A DNA stretch of 64,000 nucleotides from RUG100 sp963542695 (GTDB taxonomy: Bacteria > Bacillota > Clostridia > Peptostreptococcales > Anaerovoracaceae). A program made the translations under genes and the position numbers. The first letter of the stretch is position 1; every line of letters starts with the position of its first letter. The notes below the pieces were generated by a model, which was not told the DNA's origin, made no database searches, and worked only from the letters and a program-made list of their open reading frames with translations. The stretch spans positions 1 through 64,000 of the forward strand of contig CAUTYX010000007.1 of the NCBI GenBank assembly GCA_963542695.1. Reading direction: 5' to 3'. This document shows positions 26,833 to 35,928 of this stretch, one piece after another.

Positions 26833-28083
26833 CTACCCCCTTACCAGACTTTCTAAATTTACATCTTTATTGGTAATCAGTACACCACTATAATTATCCA
26901 TGTTGGTGATGGTCTCTGCCGCCAGGTGAATATCCTCCATAGTTACATTATCAATACGCTGACGAACTTCTTCTTGGGTATAGGTTCGTCCCTGCAGCGT
27001 CATGGCTTTTCCAAGAGAGAACATTCGGTTGTTAACACTCTCTTGTCCAAACATATAGCCGGATTTCATCTGCTCTTTTACCTTGTTCAACTCCTCTTTT
27101 GTAACGCCGGATTTTTTCAAGGTTCCCAGTTCTTCTTTGATAGCCTCCAATGCGTTTTCTACATTGTGATGGGCTACGCCGGCGTAGATATCATAGTAGC
27201 CACCGCCTGCAAAGGCTGTGTTAACAGAATATACAGAATAGGCCAATCCTTTTCGCTCCCTGATATTTTGGAAAAACCGAGAACTCATGGAACCGCCCAT
27301 AATACTGGAAAGAAGAGAATAGGCATATCGGTTGTCATCTTCTAAGGCAATGGTAGGCACCGCCAAAGAAATATGAGACTGTTCTATATCTTTTACCTTA
27401 GTCTTAAAGGAACCCTGGTAAGATGTTTCCTTGTAGGGGACTTCCCGGCCTGTCTTATTCATAGTTGCCATTGCTTTTTCAACGGCTGCGCAGACTTCCT
27501 CTTCATCAAAGTTTCCGGCCACAGAAACAACTACATTATCAGCAGTATACCGATGTTCCATATAGTCTATGATTTCCCGGCGACCAATAGCATCTAAAGA
27601 CACATTGGTTCCAATAATGGACTTCCCAAGGGCTTTCCCTGAAAATACCAATTCTAAAATTGTCTCTTGAACGTCTTCATCAGGTGTATCTTGGGTCATC
27701 TTCATCTCTTCTTTGATGACATTTCGTTCCCTATCCATCTCCACTCGATCAAAGGTGGAGTTGGTAAACATATCAAAAAGAACCTCCATTGCTGCCGATA
27801 AATTGCTGGATAGAGTTTTTATGTAATAGCAGGTGGCTTCCTTGCCGGTAAAGGCATTTATCTGCCCCCCTAGATTGTCCATATCCTCAGCGATTTTTCG
27901 TGCATCTCTACGTGCCGTTCCCTTAAACATCATATGTTCAATAAAATGAGAAATCCCGGAATTATCCGCTGTTTCATTGACAGAGCCTGTTTTTACCCAG
28001 ATTCCGAGAGCACAAGATCCAACGTAATCCAGCGGCTCCATTACTACCGTAACGCCGCTTTTTAGTGTAGCTTTTTTAACCAT
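26833..28083 (-). CDS. M16 family zinc peptidase (processing-protease-like, YmxG type)
   Basis: A 416-residue pitrilysin/insulinase-family metalloprotease. The inverted zinc motif is HFIEH (His46, Glu49, His50), with the distal ligand region in FTGKEATCYYIKTLS and ERNVIKEEMKMT. The C-terminal inactive-like half contains RERKGLAYSVYS and GYYDIYAGV. In Firmicutes this protein (YmxG/PqqL-like) lies near pnp and dut; its physiological substrate is not known. No signal peptide, so it acts in the cytoplasm. ATG follows AAGAAGG. Confidence 0.9.
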   Translation of the reverse strand: MVKKATLKSGVTVVMEPLDYVGSCALGIWVKTGSVNETADNSGISHFIEHMMFKGTARRDARKIAEDMDNLGGQINAFTGKEATCYYIKTLSSNLSAAMEVLFDMFTNSTFDRVEMDRERNVIKEEMKMTQDTPDEDVQETILELVFSGKALGKSIIGTNVSLDAIGRREIIDYMEHRYTADNVVVSVAGNFDEEEVCAAVEKAMATMNKTGREVPYKETSYQGSFKTKVKDIEQSHISLAVPTIALEDDNRYAYSLLSSIMGGSMSSRFFQNIRERKGLAYSVYSVNTAFAGGGYYDIYAGVAHHNVENALEAIKEELGTLKKSGVTKEELNKVKEQMKSGYMFGQESVNNRMFSLGKAMTLQGRTYTQEEVRQRIDNVTMEDIHLAAETITNMDNYSGVLITNKDVNLESLVRG

Positions 28084-28123
28084 ATACCTTCTTTATCTCC
28101 CTACTGACCCTTATAGCACCGGT

Positions 28124-29338
28124 TTATTGGTGCAGGTATTTTTTATACTTGCGATACATATTTACATCACGAAGCTTCAAATATACCCATCTCTTAAAGG
28201 CCATATCTTTGCTGTAAAACAGAGAATTACAGACCTTTCCTTCTTTAACAAGCTTTTTGATCTGTGCTACCTTTTCTTTGTCTTTTACGTATTTGTATAC
28301 CACGCCTAAAGGTACAGCATGCCAGAAAAACGGTTCTGTCACATACTTCACACCTTCCGGATTTCTATGATACACATATGTTTCCGCAATTAATCTAGCG
28401 ATGTTGTCACCACCACCGGTAACGCGATAATGGCTGCGACCTTGGCGAATGTTGATTTCCAACATTTTGTACTTGCCATCTCTGGCATCGTATTTCAAAT
28501 CACAGTCACACATACCCTCATATCCAATGCCTTCCAAGAATTCTTGAATCTTCTTCATAACATCCACATGAGGTTCCACAATAGTAGCTGCATTGTTTCC
28601 AATAGCCGTCGGTGTATGCTCCTCCAATACCACATTGCCCATGTTCATCATTTTTACCTTATGATCGCTGCCGGTAAACACATGAACATCATAAATACAA
28701 GCATCTTCTCCGGGAATCATATCCTGAATCAGCATATTATCATCGTATCCGGCAGCATAGACTTTCTTTAAGGTGTCTTCCAAGTCTTGCCTGTTGGTAA
28801 TGAAGAAAACCTTATGAAAGCCTTCAAATTTGTGAGCATGGTATTTTACGCTGTCGGAAGCTTTCAATACCACCGGAAAATCCATATCCAAGGTAAAATC
28901 ATAGCCGGTAGTAGGGGTATGCACAAAGGTCTTGGCGTAATCCAGCCCGAATTCTTCACAGCGATTATAAAATGTCTCTTTGAGAACAATATTATCCATG
29001 ATTTCCTGGGTAGTGTAGGGCATGATAAAACGGTCTGCCAGCTCTTCTTTATGACCTACTACCAAACGCACGTAGTGATCGGCACAACCAATTAAAAGAA
29101 GTTTTTTGTCTCCGCCGTATTTCTCGTAAATCCGATCCATAGTTTTAAGAAACACATCATCTTGATCCAAATCAGGTTCTTCAATGTAATCCATCAGCTG
29201 AGTATGGAGCACGGCACCGGAAAGCTGCCGAGCCACCATCAATGACCGAATGCCATATTCTTCATGAAAGGCTCTTGCCATACTATACACGTTAATATCA
29301 CTTGCCAGCAGTACCGGCAAAAAATCAACCTTTTCCAT
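28124..29338 (-). CDS. ATP-grasp ligase resembling D-aspartate ligase (Asl-type)
   Basis: A 404-residue ATP-grasp enzyme. The opening VDFLPVLLASDINVYSMARA, then FHEEYGI, resembles D-aspartate ligase of Enterococcus faecium, which links D-aspartate to the lysine side chain of the peptidoglycan precursor. Further shared features are the ATP-grasp lysine in FPVVLKASDSV, MLIQDMIPGEDA, IGYEGMCDCDLKYD and LEINIRQGRSHY with metal-binding Glu/Asn. The ATG at 29338 follows GAGAGGA; a longer frame overlaps the upstream gene. The nearby murI fits a D-amino acid role. The substrate is inferred; other carboxylate-amine ligase activities remain possible. Confidence 0.72.
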   Translation of the reverse strand: MEKVDFLPVLLASDINVYSMARAFHEEYGIRSLMVARQLSGAVLHTQLMDYIEEPDLDQDDVFLKTMDRIYEKYGGDKKLLLIGCADHYVRLVVGHKEELADRFIMPYTTQEIMDNIVLKETFYNRCEEFGLDYAKTFVHTPTTGYDFTLDMDFPVVLKASDSVKYHAHKFEGFHKVFFITNRQDLEDTLKKVYAAGYDDNMLIQDMIPGEDACIYDVHVFTGSDHKVKMMNMGNVVLEEHTPTAIGNNAATIVEPHVDVMKKIQEFLEGIGYEGMCDCDLKYDARDGKYKMLEINIRQGRSHYRVTGGGDNIARLIAETYVYHRNPEGVKYVTEPFFWHAVPLGVVYKYVKDKEKVAQIKKLVKEGKVCNSLFYSKDMAFKRWVYLKLRDVNMYRKYKKYLHQ

Positions 29339-29381
29339 TATTCTATATCCTCTCGTTATCCTCTCATTGTTCTCTCGTATA

Positions 29382-29981
29382 CTAATTGTCATCCATCTCA
29401 TCGTCGTAGACGTATCCTGTGGAAAGCAAGTCATTGCTGTCTCCCTCCAGTTGAGCATCGTCTACCATATCTCCAAAACTCATAACGTAATCATCCAACC
29501 TGTATTCCAGCGCAGATGAAAAATCGTATTCAAAGTTTTTCTTTTCCAGTCTTGCCAACCGTTCCTGCATAAAAGCATCGCGTACTGTCAATACCCGGTG
29601 ATCGGAGGCGTCATCTAAATTGCGACATTCCACATAAGATTCCAAAGAATACCAGCAAATGAAACGGGTCAGTTCCTCGCAAAACTGCATAATACCGCTA
29701 TCATCTGTGGCTGTCCGAATTAAGCCAATCAGGCAGCGACCAATGTTTTCCATCAAAGAGAATACATCGGTCTCTCCATCGGGAACGGCATCGGACATAT
29801 CTTCAAAATAATTACCAATCAGCTCGGAAACCGTGTCGGCATTGGTCTGAGAAAACAGCTGAAACAGCTCCTCCTCTTCGATGTCTTCATCGCTTTCCAC
29901 CAGATCGGCAAAATTTTCAAAGTACTGAAATTCTTCCGGTTCGTTGATGTCTAGTTTTTCAAGCAGTCTATCATACTCCAT
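29382..29981 (-). CDS. Acidic protein of unknown function
   Basis: A 199-residue protein I do not recognise. It is strongly acidic, with Glu/Asp runs (ESDEDIEEEELFQLF at about 29-43 and YVYDDEMDDN at the end), mostly predicted helical, no signal peptide and no membrane segment. A middle part with SLMENIGRCLIGLIRTAT and FCEELTRFICWYSLESY looks like a helical bundle. The ATG follows GGAGAGGA. It lies between murI (16 bases) and the D-aspartate-ligase-like gene (43 bases) in one operon, so a role in the same cell-wall step, for example as a scaffold, is conceivable but unproven. Confidence 0.75.
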   Translation of the reverse strand: MEYDRLLEKLDINEPEEFQYFENFADLVESDEDIEEEELFQLFSQTNADTVSELIGNYFEDMSDAVPDGETDVFSLMENIGRCLIGLIRTATDDSGIMQFCEELTRFICWYSLESYVECRNLDDASDHRVLTVRDAFMQERLARLEKKNFEYDFSSALEYRLDDYVMSFGDMVDDAQLEGDSNDLLSTGYVYDDEMDDN

Positions 29982-29996
29982 ATTTTGTTCCTCTCC

Positions 29997-30803
29997 TTAC
30001 TTCGTCTCGAGGTTCTTAAACTGTACATTGGCATCAGCACCGCAAATTCGGTCAATCATATTCAGGAAGTTCTCCGATAGGTCACTGGCATAGTACGTAT
30101 TAGTAAATTCCGACCCGGAAGCTTCCATATTCTTTTCTTTTAACACATATCCAATGTTGTGCACCACTTCTTTCGACGGATTGATAATTCGCAGTTCCGG
30201 ATACAGCCGCAAAATACGTTCTTTAATTAGAGGATAGTGGGTGCATCCCAAAATCAATGTATCTAAGCGGTTTGCCAACACAAAATCGTCCAAATAGTAT
30301 TGAATGGTCAAATCCATAATATCATTGTCGATGATGCCCTCTTCAATAAGAGGTACGAATCCCGGTGTGGCTTTTTCTACAATATGCAAGTTGGGATTAA
30401 ACACCTTGATGATGTTCTTATATGTATGGGTGGAAATGGTCACCTTGGTACCGATAACCCCAATACGATTGGTGGTGCCGCAGGTATTAATTACCTTTTG
30501 GGCTGCCGGTTGAATTACGCCGATAATCGGCACCTCCGGATATTTTTCCTGCAATAGGTCAAGGCAAGTAGCGCTAACGGTGTTGCAGGCAATAACAATC
30601 ATCTTTACCTGGTGTTGCACCAGAAAATCCGCAATTTCCAAAGAAAAATTCTGAACGGTAGACACTGCCTTAGAGCCATAAGGTGTTCTGGCCGTATCTC
30701 CAAAATATATGATTCTTTCTTGGGGAAGCATCTTCCGCATATAGGGAATGCTGTTTAATCCGCCTAAACCCGAATCAAAAAAACCAATTGGTCTATTATC
30801 CAT
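29997..30803 (-). CDS. murI: Glutamate racemase
   Basis: A 268-residue cofactor-independent racemase making D-glutamate for peptidoglycan. The two catalytic cysteines sit in VIACNTVSAT (Cys73) and LILGCTHYPLI (Cys187). The N-terminal IGFFDSGLGGLNSI and YFGDTARTPYGSK are family signatures. Length is normal. The ATG follows AAGGAAAGG. It heads a minus-strand unit with the acidic unknown and the D-aspartate-ligase-like gene, divergent from pepF. Confidence 0.96.
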   Translation of the reverse strand: MDNRPIGFFDSGLGGLNSIPYMRKMLPQERIIYFGDTARTPYGSKAVSTVQNFSLEIADFLVQHQVKMIVIACNTVSATCLDLLQEKYPEVPIIGVIQPAAQKVINTCGTTNRIGVIGTKVTISTHTYKNIIKVFNPNLHIVEKATPGFVPLIEEGIIDNDIMDLTIQYYLDDFVLANRLDTLILGCTHYPLIKERILRLYPELRIINPSKEVVHNIGYVLKEKNMEASGSEFTNTYYASDLSENFLNMIDRICGADANVQFKNLETK

Positions 30804-30844
30804 TACATTAACCTTTCCTTGCTCTAAAACATGGTCAATATTTG

Positions 30845-30853
30845 TGATATACT
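30845..30853 (+). promoter_or_regulatory. Extended -10 promoter for pepF
   Basis: TGATATACT (TATACT at 30848-30853). Predicted start near 30860, giving a leader of about 42 bases before the GTG start at 30902. This leader would place the upstream ATG at 30875 inside the transcript but without a ribosome site. Confidence 0.5.
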
Positions 30854-30901
30854 CTATTTATATTACATCAACCAATGATCAATGTAAACAAGGAGGCAAC
30901 G

Positions 30902-32689
30902 GTGAAACAATATACAAACCGTCAGGAAATAGACTCTAAATATAAATGGGATATTGAGGATATGTACCCGGGAAAAGACCAGATGGAGGAAGATTTAAAA
31001 GCTTCGCTGCAGCTTGCAGAAGAATTCGCTTCCATGGAAGGCTCCCTTACAAAAGACAGCAAGACATTGCTCAAGGCATTGCGGCTCCACGATAGCCTTT
31101 GGCAAAAGGCGGAACGAGCCTACGTCTATGGCCATATGAAGCAAGATGAGGATAACCGTGTAGAGGAAAGCCAGGCTATGAACAGCTTGGCACAAACCAC
31201 TATTGCAAAGCTCAGTACCCTCACTTCCTTTGCTACACCGGAACTGCTGGCAGCTCCGGACGGTCTTTTGCTGGAATATGTAGAGAAAGAACCGGAGCTT
31301 GCCATGTACCGCTTTTATATCGAATCTCTGCTACGAGAAAAAGATCATATTCTTTCTGATGCAGAAGAACATATTATGGCACAGTTTAGTGAAGTGACAC
31401 CGGCTACAAACCAAATCTTCACTATGTTAAATAACGCGGATATCGATTTTGGGAAAATTACAGATGAAAAAGGAAATCAGGTAGAGCTTACCCATGGTAA
31501 TTACATAAAGTTCATGCAATCTCAAGACGAAGTGCTCCGCAAAGCCGCCTATGAAAGAGTGTATGAAACATATAAAAGTTTAATCAATACCATTGCCACC
31601 GCATATAGTTTTAATACAAAAACCGACGTGGTAACGGCACGAATCAGAAAGTACGAATCCTCACGGGCAGCAGCGTTACATGGGGACAACATCCCTCTTT
31701 CGGTCTACGACAACTTGGTAAAGGCCGTTCACGACAATTTACCAAAAATGTATCGCTACATGAAATTACGAAAAAAATTGTTACATGTAGACCGGCTGCA
31801 TATGTACGATATTTACGTTCCGCTAATTGCTTTACCGGAGCGGGTCATCCCCTACGAAGAAGCATTGGATATGGTTCGTACCGGCCTGGCACCTTTAGGG
31901 GAAGAATACATCGCCAATATGAACAAAGGCCTTGCAAGCGGCTGGATTGACGTATATGAAAACACAGGAAAGACCAGCGGCGCCTATAGCTTCGGAAGCT
32001 ATGACAGCAAGCCATACATTCTCTTAAATTATACAGAAACCTTGCAGGATGTCTTTACCATCGTTCACGAAATGGGACACTCCATGCACTCTTTCTATAC
32101 AAGAGAAAGCCAGCCCTTTGTTTACGGCAGCCACTCTATTTTTACAGCGGAAACAGCCAGCACTGTCAATGAAAACCTTTTGATGAAGCATTTGCTGGCA
32201 ACAGAAACCCATGAGGAAATGATAAAGTACCTCATTAACATGCACATCGAAGCATTCCGTACCACCGTGTTCCGCCAAACTATGTTTGCTGAATTCGAAC
32301 AGAAAACTCATGAAAAATTAGAACAAGGAGAAACGTTAACACCGGAAGGTATGAGCCAAATGTATGCCGATTTAAACAAACTATACTTTGGACCGGATGT
32401 TGTTACAGATGATTTAATTCGCTACGAATGGGCGCGCATTCCTCATTTCTACAATGCATTCTATGTTTACAAATACGCCACCGGCTACTCGGCAGCCACC
32501 GCCATTTCCGATTTAATTCTGAAAAACGGCGCCGATAATTACATTGATTTCCTGCGTACCGGAAACAGTAATTATCCAATTGAACTGCTTAAAATTGCCG
32601 GTGTAGACATGAGTACCAAGGAACCTGTTGATACTGCCATGAAAGTTTTCACAAAACTGGTGGATCAACTGGAGCAGTTGATGGGATAA
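30902..32689 (+). CDS. pepF: Oligoendopeptidase F (M3B family)
   Basis: A 595-residue cytoplasmic zinc peptidase that degrades short peptides. HEMGH near residue 389 is the zinc motif (HExxH), with the downstream Glu in SIFTAETASTVNE. The N-terminal SKYKWDIEDMYPGKDQ and C-terminal WARIPHFYNAFYVYKYATGYSAA are family marks. I place the start at GTG 30902, five bases after a perfect AGGAGG; the ATG at 30875 has no ribosome site and adds nine residues that the family lacks. nadK follows after 15 bases, so they share a transcript. Confidence 0.94.
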   Translation: MKQYTNRQEIDSKYKWDIEDMYPGKDQMEEDLKASLQLAEEFASMEGSLTKDSKTLLKALRLHDSLWQKAERAYVYGHMKQDEDNRVEESQAMNSLAQTTIAKLSTLTSFATPELLAAPDGLLLEYVEKEPELAMYRFYIESLLREKDHILSDAEEHIMAQFSEVTPATNQIFTMLNNADIDFGKITDEKGNQVELTHGNYIKFMQSQDEVLRKAAYERVYETYKSLINTIATAYSFNTKTDVVTARIRKYESSRAAALHGDNIPLSVYDNLVKAVHDNLPKMYRYMKLRKKLLHVDRLHMYDIYVPLIALPERVIPYEEALDMVRTGLAPLGEEYIANMNKGLASGWIDVYENTGKTSGAYSFGSYDSKPYILLNYTETLQDVFTIVHEMGHSMHSFYTRESQPFVYGSHSIFTAETASTVNENLLMKHLLATETHEEMIKYLINMHIEAFRTTVFRQTMFAEFEQKTHEKLEQGETLTPEGMSQMYADLNKLYFGPDVVTDDLIRYEWARIPHFYNAFYVYKYATGYSAATAISDLILKNGADNYIDFLRTGNSNYPIELLKIAGVDMSTKEPVDTAMKVFTKLVDQLEQLMG

Positions 32690-32704
32690 GGAGAAAGCAG
32701 CATC

Positions 32705-33508
32705 ATGAAAAAAAAGGTTATCAGTATCTATTCCAACGAAAGCAGCATTTCCCAGTATACCTCTAATTTGCTTCGAACAAAGCTGGAAAGCTATGGATTT
32801 GCCCCAACTTTGGAGTTTAACAATGAGGCGGAGCTGCTAATTTGCATCGGCGGAGACGGGACAGTTTTGCAGGCTATGCATGAATTGGCTTTTCCGGATA
32901 TTCCTTTGATAGGGATTAACACCGGTCATCTAGGGTTTTTCCAGGAACTGTATCCACAAGATATTGATGAATTCCTTTTTAAATATAGCAAGGGAAACTT
33001 TACCATCCAGCCGCTTTCCACGGTACAGGCAACGGTTCTTGTCAACCGGGAAAAGCATGTCTTTACAGCCATGAATGAAATAATGATTCGTGGAATTACC
33101 CGCAGCTCTACGCATATGAATATCTCCATTGGCGATACTTTCATTGAACGGTTTAGTGGAGACGGTGTGCTGTTGTCAACGCCGGCCGGCTCCACTGCCT
33201 ACAATTACTCTTTAGGCGGTGCCATTGTAGATCCTCGCCTAAACTTATTCCAAGTAACACCGGTGGCACCTATGAATACTACCGCCTATCGGTCTTTTAC
33301 CTCCAGCATCTTGCTACCCAGCGATTTGGCAGTGGTAATCGAACCGGAAAATATCAAAAGCGACATTACCTATGTTATTGCCGACGGTTTCGAAACAGAG
33401 TTTCAGGATATTGAAAAAATCACCGTAGAATATTCTCCTACTGTGGTTCGCATGGTTCGTTTTGAAGGATACGATTTTTGGAATAAGGTAAAGACAAAGT
33501 TCCTATAA
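32705..33508 (+). CDS. nadK: NAD kinase
   Basis: A 267-residue enzyme phosphorylating NAD to NADP. The nucleotide-binding GGDGT lies at about residue 49-53 (LLICIGGDGTVLQAMH), then GINTGHLGFF and the NE/D motif region AMNEIMIRG, and STPAGSTAYNYSLGGAIVDP in the C-terminal beta domain. Length is typical. The ATG follows AAGGAGAAAG. Second gene of the pepF-nadK unit. Confidence 0.96.
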   Translation: MKKKVISIYSNESSISQYTSNLLRTKLESYGFAPTLEFNNEAELLICIGGDGTVLQAMHELAFPDIPLIGINTGHLGFFQELYPQDIDEFLFKYSKGNFTIQPLSTVQATVLVNREKHVFTAMNEIMIRGITRSSTHMNISIGDTFIERFSGDGVLLSTPAGSTAYNYSLGGAIVDPRLNLFQVTPVAPMNTTAYRSFTSSILLPSDLAVVIEPENIKSDITYVIADGFETEFQDIEKITVEYSPTVVRMVRFEGYDFWNKVKTKFL

Positions 33509-33570
33509 TGAAAGTTCACAGTATCACTAAAAAATAGTACGAAATAATACAAAAAACAGCAGTGCGTCCT

Positions 33571-34518
33571 ATGAAAAGACAATTTACATACATTGTAACA
33601 GAAGAAGACGCAAGGGAAAAAAGAAGCATCAACCAGCTGGCTAGAAAGAATTTCACTTTTTCCTCCCGTCTTCGCCAAAAAATAAAAAAAGGCAACTTAA
33701 TTACCGTTAATGATACATTGATTCCGGTTTGGCAAGTTCCCTCTCCCGGTGATGTAATTACCGTATCCCTACCAGAAGAAACCAGCTACTTTGAGCCGGA
33801 AGATATCCCCATCAATGTAATATACGAAGACGATGATCTGCTAATTATCAATAAGCAGGCCGGTATTACAGTGCATCCTACCAACGGCCAGCCTCATCAC
33901 ACCCTGGCCAATGGGGTCGCCCAATACCTACTTGATACCCACCAAGTTTTCAAGATTCGTTTTATCAACCGTCTGGATATGGATACCAGCGGTCTTATTG
34001 CCGTAGGAAAAAACTCCCACGCCCAAGGGGAGTTTGTAAAAGAAAGCAAAAAAGGGCTGGTCGTAAAAGAATACACTGCCCTTGTGGATGGCATTGTGTG
34101 CCGGGATGCCGGCATCATTGATGCCCCCATTGGCCGTCATCCAACAGCGCCACTTTGCCGTGGTGTCGTAGAAGACGGCAAACCGTCTGTTACTCACTAC
34201 CGAGTACTGCAACGATTCACCGATAACACTGCAGCATCAAAGGCACTTGCACCGACCGGACTGACCCTTGTACAGCTGCGTCTTGAAACAGGACGCACAC
34301 ACCAAATCCGTGTACACATGTCCCATATAGGCCATACTGTAACAGGAGACTGGTTATACAAAAGCCCCAACCGTCACCTAATTAACCGGCAAGCTCTTCA
34401 CGCTTCCCGGCTGGCTTTTGCACATCCGGTAACAGGCCGCCTACTGGATCTTAAAGCGCCACTGCCGGAAGACATGCAGCAGTTGCTGCAGCAGTTTCAA
34501 GCTACTACACCTCTATAG
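33571..34518 (+). CDS. RluA-family RNA pseudouridine synthase
   Basis: A 315-residue enzyme. An N-terminal S4-like part (residues 10-75, NQLARKNFTFSSRLRQKIKKG) precedes the catalytic domain with INKQAGITVHPT and the RluA-type signature INRLDMDTSGLIAVGKN holding the catalytic Asp. LETGRTHQIRVHMSHIGHTVTGD is the other conserved block. The target uridine is not readable. The ATG at 33571 has no good ribosome site; GTG at 33562 in the same frame is an alternative. The last six bases overlap the 3' end of the convergent small gene at 34513. Confidence 0.88.
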   Translation: MKRQFTYIVTEEDAREKRSINQLARKNFTFSSRLRQKIKKGNLITVNDTLIPVWQVPSPGDVITVSLPEETSYFEPEDIPINVIYEDDDLLIINKQAGITVHPTNGQPHHTLANGVAQYLLDTHQVFKIRFINRLDMDTSGLIAVGKNSHAQGEFVKESKKGLVVKEYTALVDGIVCRDAGIIDAPIGRHPTAPLCRGVVEDGKPSVTHYRVLQRFTDNTAASKALAPTGLTLVQLRLETGRTHQIRVHMSHIGHTVTGDWLYKSPNRHLINRQALHASRLAFAHPVTGRLLDLKAPLPEDMQQLLQQFQATTPL

Positions 34519-34734
34519 ATTTTTCAAGGAGTTAAGTAAATCCAAGTCTGATTCCTGCACCCGGATACCGGTTTTGTACTGTGTGCCGTCAGGATATCGA
34601 ATCGCAATGGCTATTTCTGTATTTTCCGCAAAGCCCTTTTTCTTTACTTGGTCTAAAAAATCCGGCAACTTGGGATGATTCTTAAAAAAAACAGCTTTGG
34701 CTTGCTTTAGTTTAAATAAATTTGCAATATTCAT
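34513..34734 (-). CDS. Small conserved-looking protein of unknown function
   Basis: A 73-residue basic soluble protein, MNIANLFKLKQAKAVFFKNH at its start and EIAIAIRYPDGTQYKTGIRV in the middle (a predicted beta hairpin). No motif I can name. It starts inside the last codons of the Nudix gene (23-base overlap) with GAGGA placed eight bases before the ATG, which suggests translational coupling. Coding looks real from the ribosome site, tight packing and balanced composition. Function unknown. Confidence 0.6.
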   Translation of the reverse strand: MNIANLFKLKQAKAVFFKNHPKLPDFLDQVKKKGFAENTEIAIAIRYPDGTQYKTGIRVQESDLDLLNSLKNL

Positions 34735-35257
34735 TATTCATTTCCTCACCGTTGTAGGTACACCGTACCAGTGTATCTCCTTTGTATTCCAGCTTCATAG
34801 AAAAAAACCGATCATCTTCTTGGAGTTTTTCCAGGAAAATCTTATCCCCATCCCACAAATTCAACTCCGGCAACTTACTTTTCGGAATCCATTCCAGCGT
34901 CCCTTCATCACATTCTGCTATCTCGCCCCGAAATGCATCTGCCGTATACAGACACATAAATTCTGTCGGATAGTCTTCTTGAATAAAGGTTATAATACTG
35001 CGAAACTTCCACGATGTTAAGGTCAATCCGGTTTCTTCTTTTACCTCACGAAGGAGACATTCCTCCGGACTTTCCCTATCTAAAAACTTCCCGCCAACAC
35101 CTATCCATTTATCGTGATTAATATCATTTTCCTTTTTTGTTCGATGCAGCATCAAATAGGCATCGTCTTTTTCAATATAGCAAAGGGTGGTCATAATACA
35201 GGGAGTCACCTGCTTTGCGTGAATCTTTTTTATTTCTTCTTTGCTTTTTTCTGGCAC
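34712..35257 (-). CDS. Nudix hydrolase (8-oxo-dGTP diphosphatase-like, MutT/YtkD type)
   Basis: A 181-residue pyrophosphohydrolase. The Nudix box G(x5)E(x7)REVKEETG is present as GGKFLDRESPEECLLREVKEETGLTL split around the central Glu (about residues 56-81). The N-terminal TTLCYIEKDDAYLMLHRTKK and DINHDKWIGVG resemble the 8-oxo-dGTP/MTH1-like group that sanitises oxidised nucleotides. It starts with GTG at 35257; its ribosome site GAGGAG overlaps the stop of the YbaK-like gene. Confidence 0.87.
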   Translation of the reverse strand: MPEKSKEEIKKIHAKQVTPCIMTTLCYIEKDDAYLMLHRTKKENDINHDKWIGVGGKFLDRESPEECLLREVKEETGLTLTSWKFRSIITFIQEDYPTEFMCLYTADAFRGEIAECDEGTLEWIPKSKLPELNLWDGDKIFLEKLQEDDRFFSMKLEYKGDTLVRCTYNGEEMNNEYCKFI

Positions 35258-35259
35258 GA

Positions 35260-35778
35260 CTACTCCTCTTTTATCATCTCTTCTTTTACCAGGTCTTCAT
35301 ATTGAACATGGAGTATTTTCGGTAGATCTGCCGGAGCTATTTCTACCTGATACCCAACCTTGCCGCCGCTGAAGTAGATTTTTTCCTTATCTTTGGCACT
35401 TATATCAAAAATAGTTACAAAACTTTTCTTCATGCCGATAGGAGAACAACCGCCATGGATATATCCTGTAAGAGGCAGCAATTCCTTTGACTTTATCATA
35501 GCAATAGATTTTTCTTCTACTGCTCTGGCTGCTTTTTTTAAATCAAGCTCCTTTTCAACAGGAATCACAAAGACAAAATGCTCTTTACTGCGAGATCCCA
35601 CCGTTACCAAGGTTTTAAATACCAACCGAGGGTCTTCCCCCAAAATGTGAGCCACTTCCTCTCCGTTGGTAACATCTTTGTCTTCCAGCCTGTGGTACAA
35701 ATATGGAATCTTGTGCTGTTCCAACAATCGCATAACATTGGTTTTATCCCCTTTTTCCTGTCTATTTTTCTTTCCCAT
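35260..35778 (-). CDS. ybaK: Cys-tRNA(Pro)/Cys-tRNA(Cys) deacylase YbaK family
   Basis: A 172-residue trans-editing factor that hydrolyses mischarged Cys-tRNA(Pro). The conserved lysine lies in FKTLVTVGS (catalytic Lys), with IPVEKELDLKKAARA, GYIHGGCSPIGMKK and YFSGGKVGYQVEIAPADL typical of YbaK/EbsC. The ATG at 35778 after AAAGG is preferred over an upstream extension. It leads the Nudix and small-unknown genes as one unit. Confidence 0.92.
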   Translation of the reverse strand: MGKKNRQEKGDKTNVMRLLEQHKIPYLYHRLEDKDVTNGEEVAHILGEDPRLVFKTLVTVGSRSKEHFVFVIPVEKELDLKKAARAVEEKSIAMIKSKELLPLTGYIHGGCSPIGMKKSFVTIFDISAKDKEKIYFSGGKVGYQVEIAPADLPKILHVQYEDLVKEEMIKEE

Positions 35779-35855
35779 ACTGCTGCCTTTCAGCTCATTC
35801 TCTACCGTTTTCACACTTTTTTATAACATAGTCTACTGTACCACAAAATCTTCTA

Positions 35856-35900
35856 ATCAAAAAGGAGCTCCTTCCTTGACTTTTCACGGAAAGAACTCCT
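35856..35900 (-). terminator. Rho-independent terminator after the oadA-like gene
   Basis: On the minus strand AGGAGTTCTTTCC (35900-35888), a 12-base loop and GGAAGGAGCTCCT (35875-35863), all 13 pairs possible counting G-U, followed by TTTTTGATT. It begins about 28 bases after the gene's stop. Confidence 0.85.
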
Positions 35901-35928
35901 CTTACATGCATTTACTGTTTCCCTGTTG

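Noticed and set aside
30875..30901. Upstream ATG start for pepF
   Set aside because: No ribosome site, and it adds residues absent from the family; GTG 30902 has a perfect AGGAGG.
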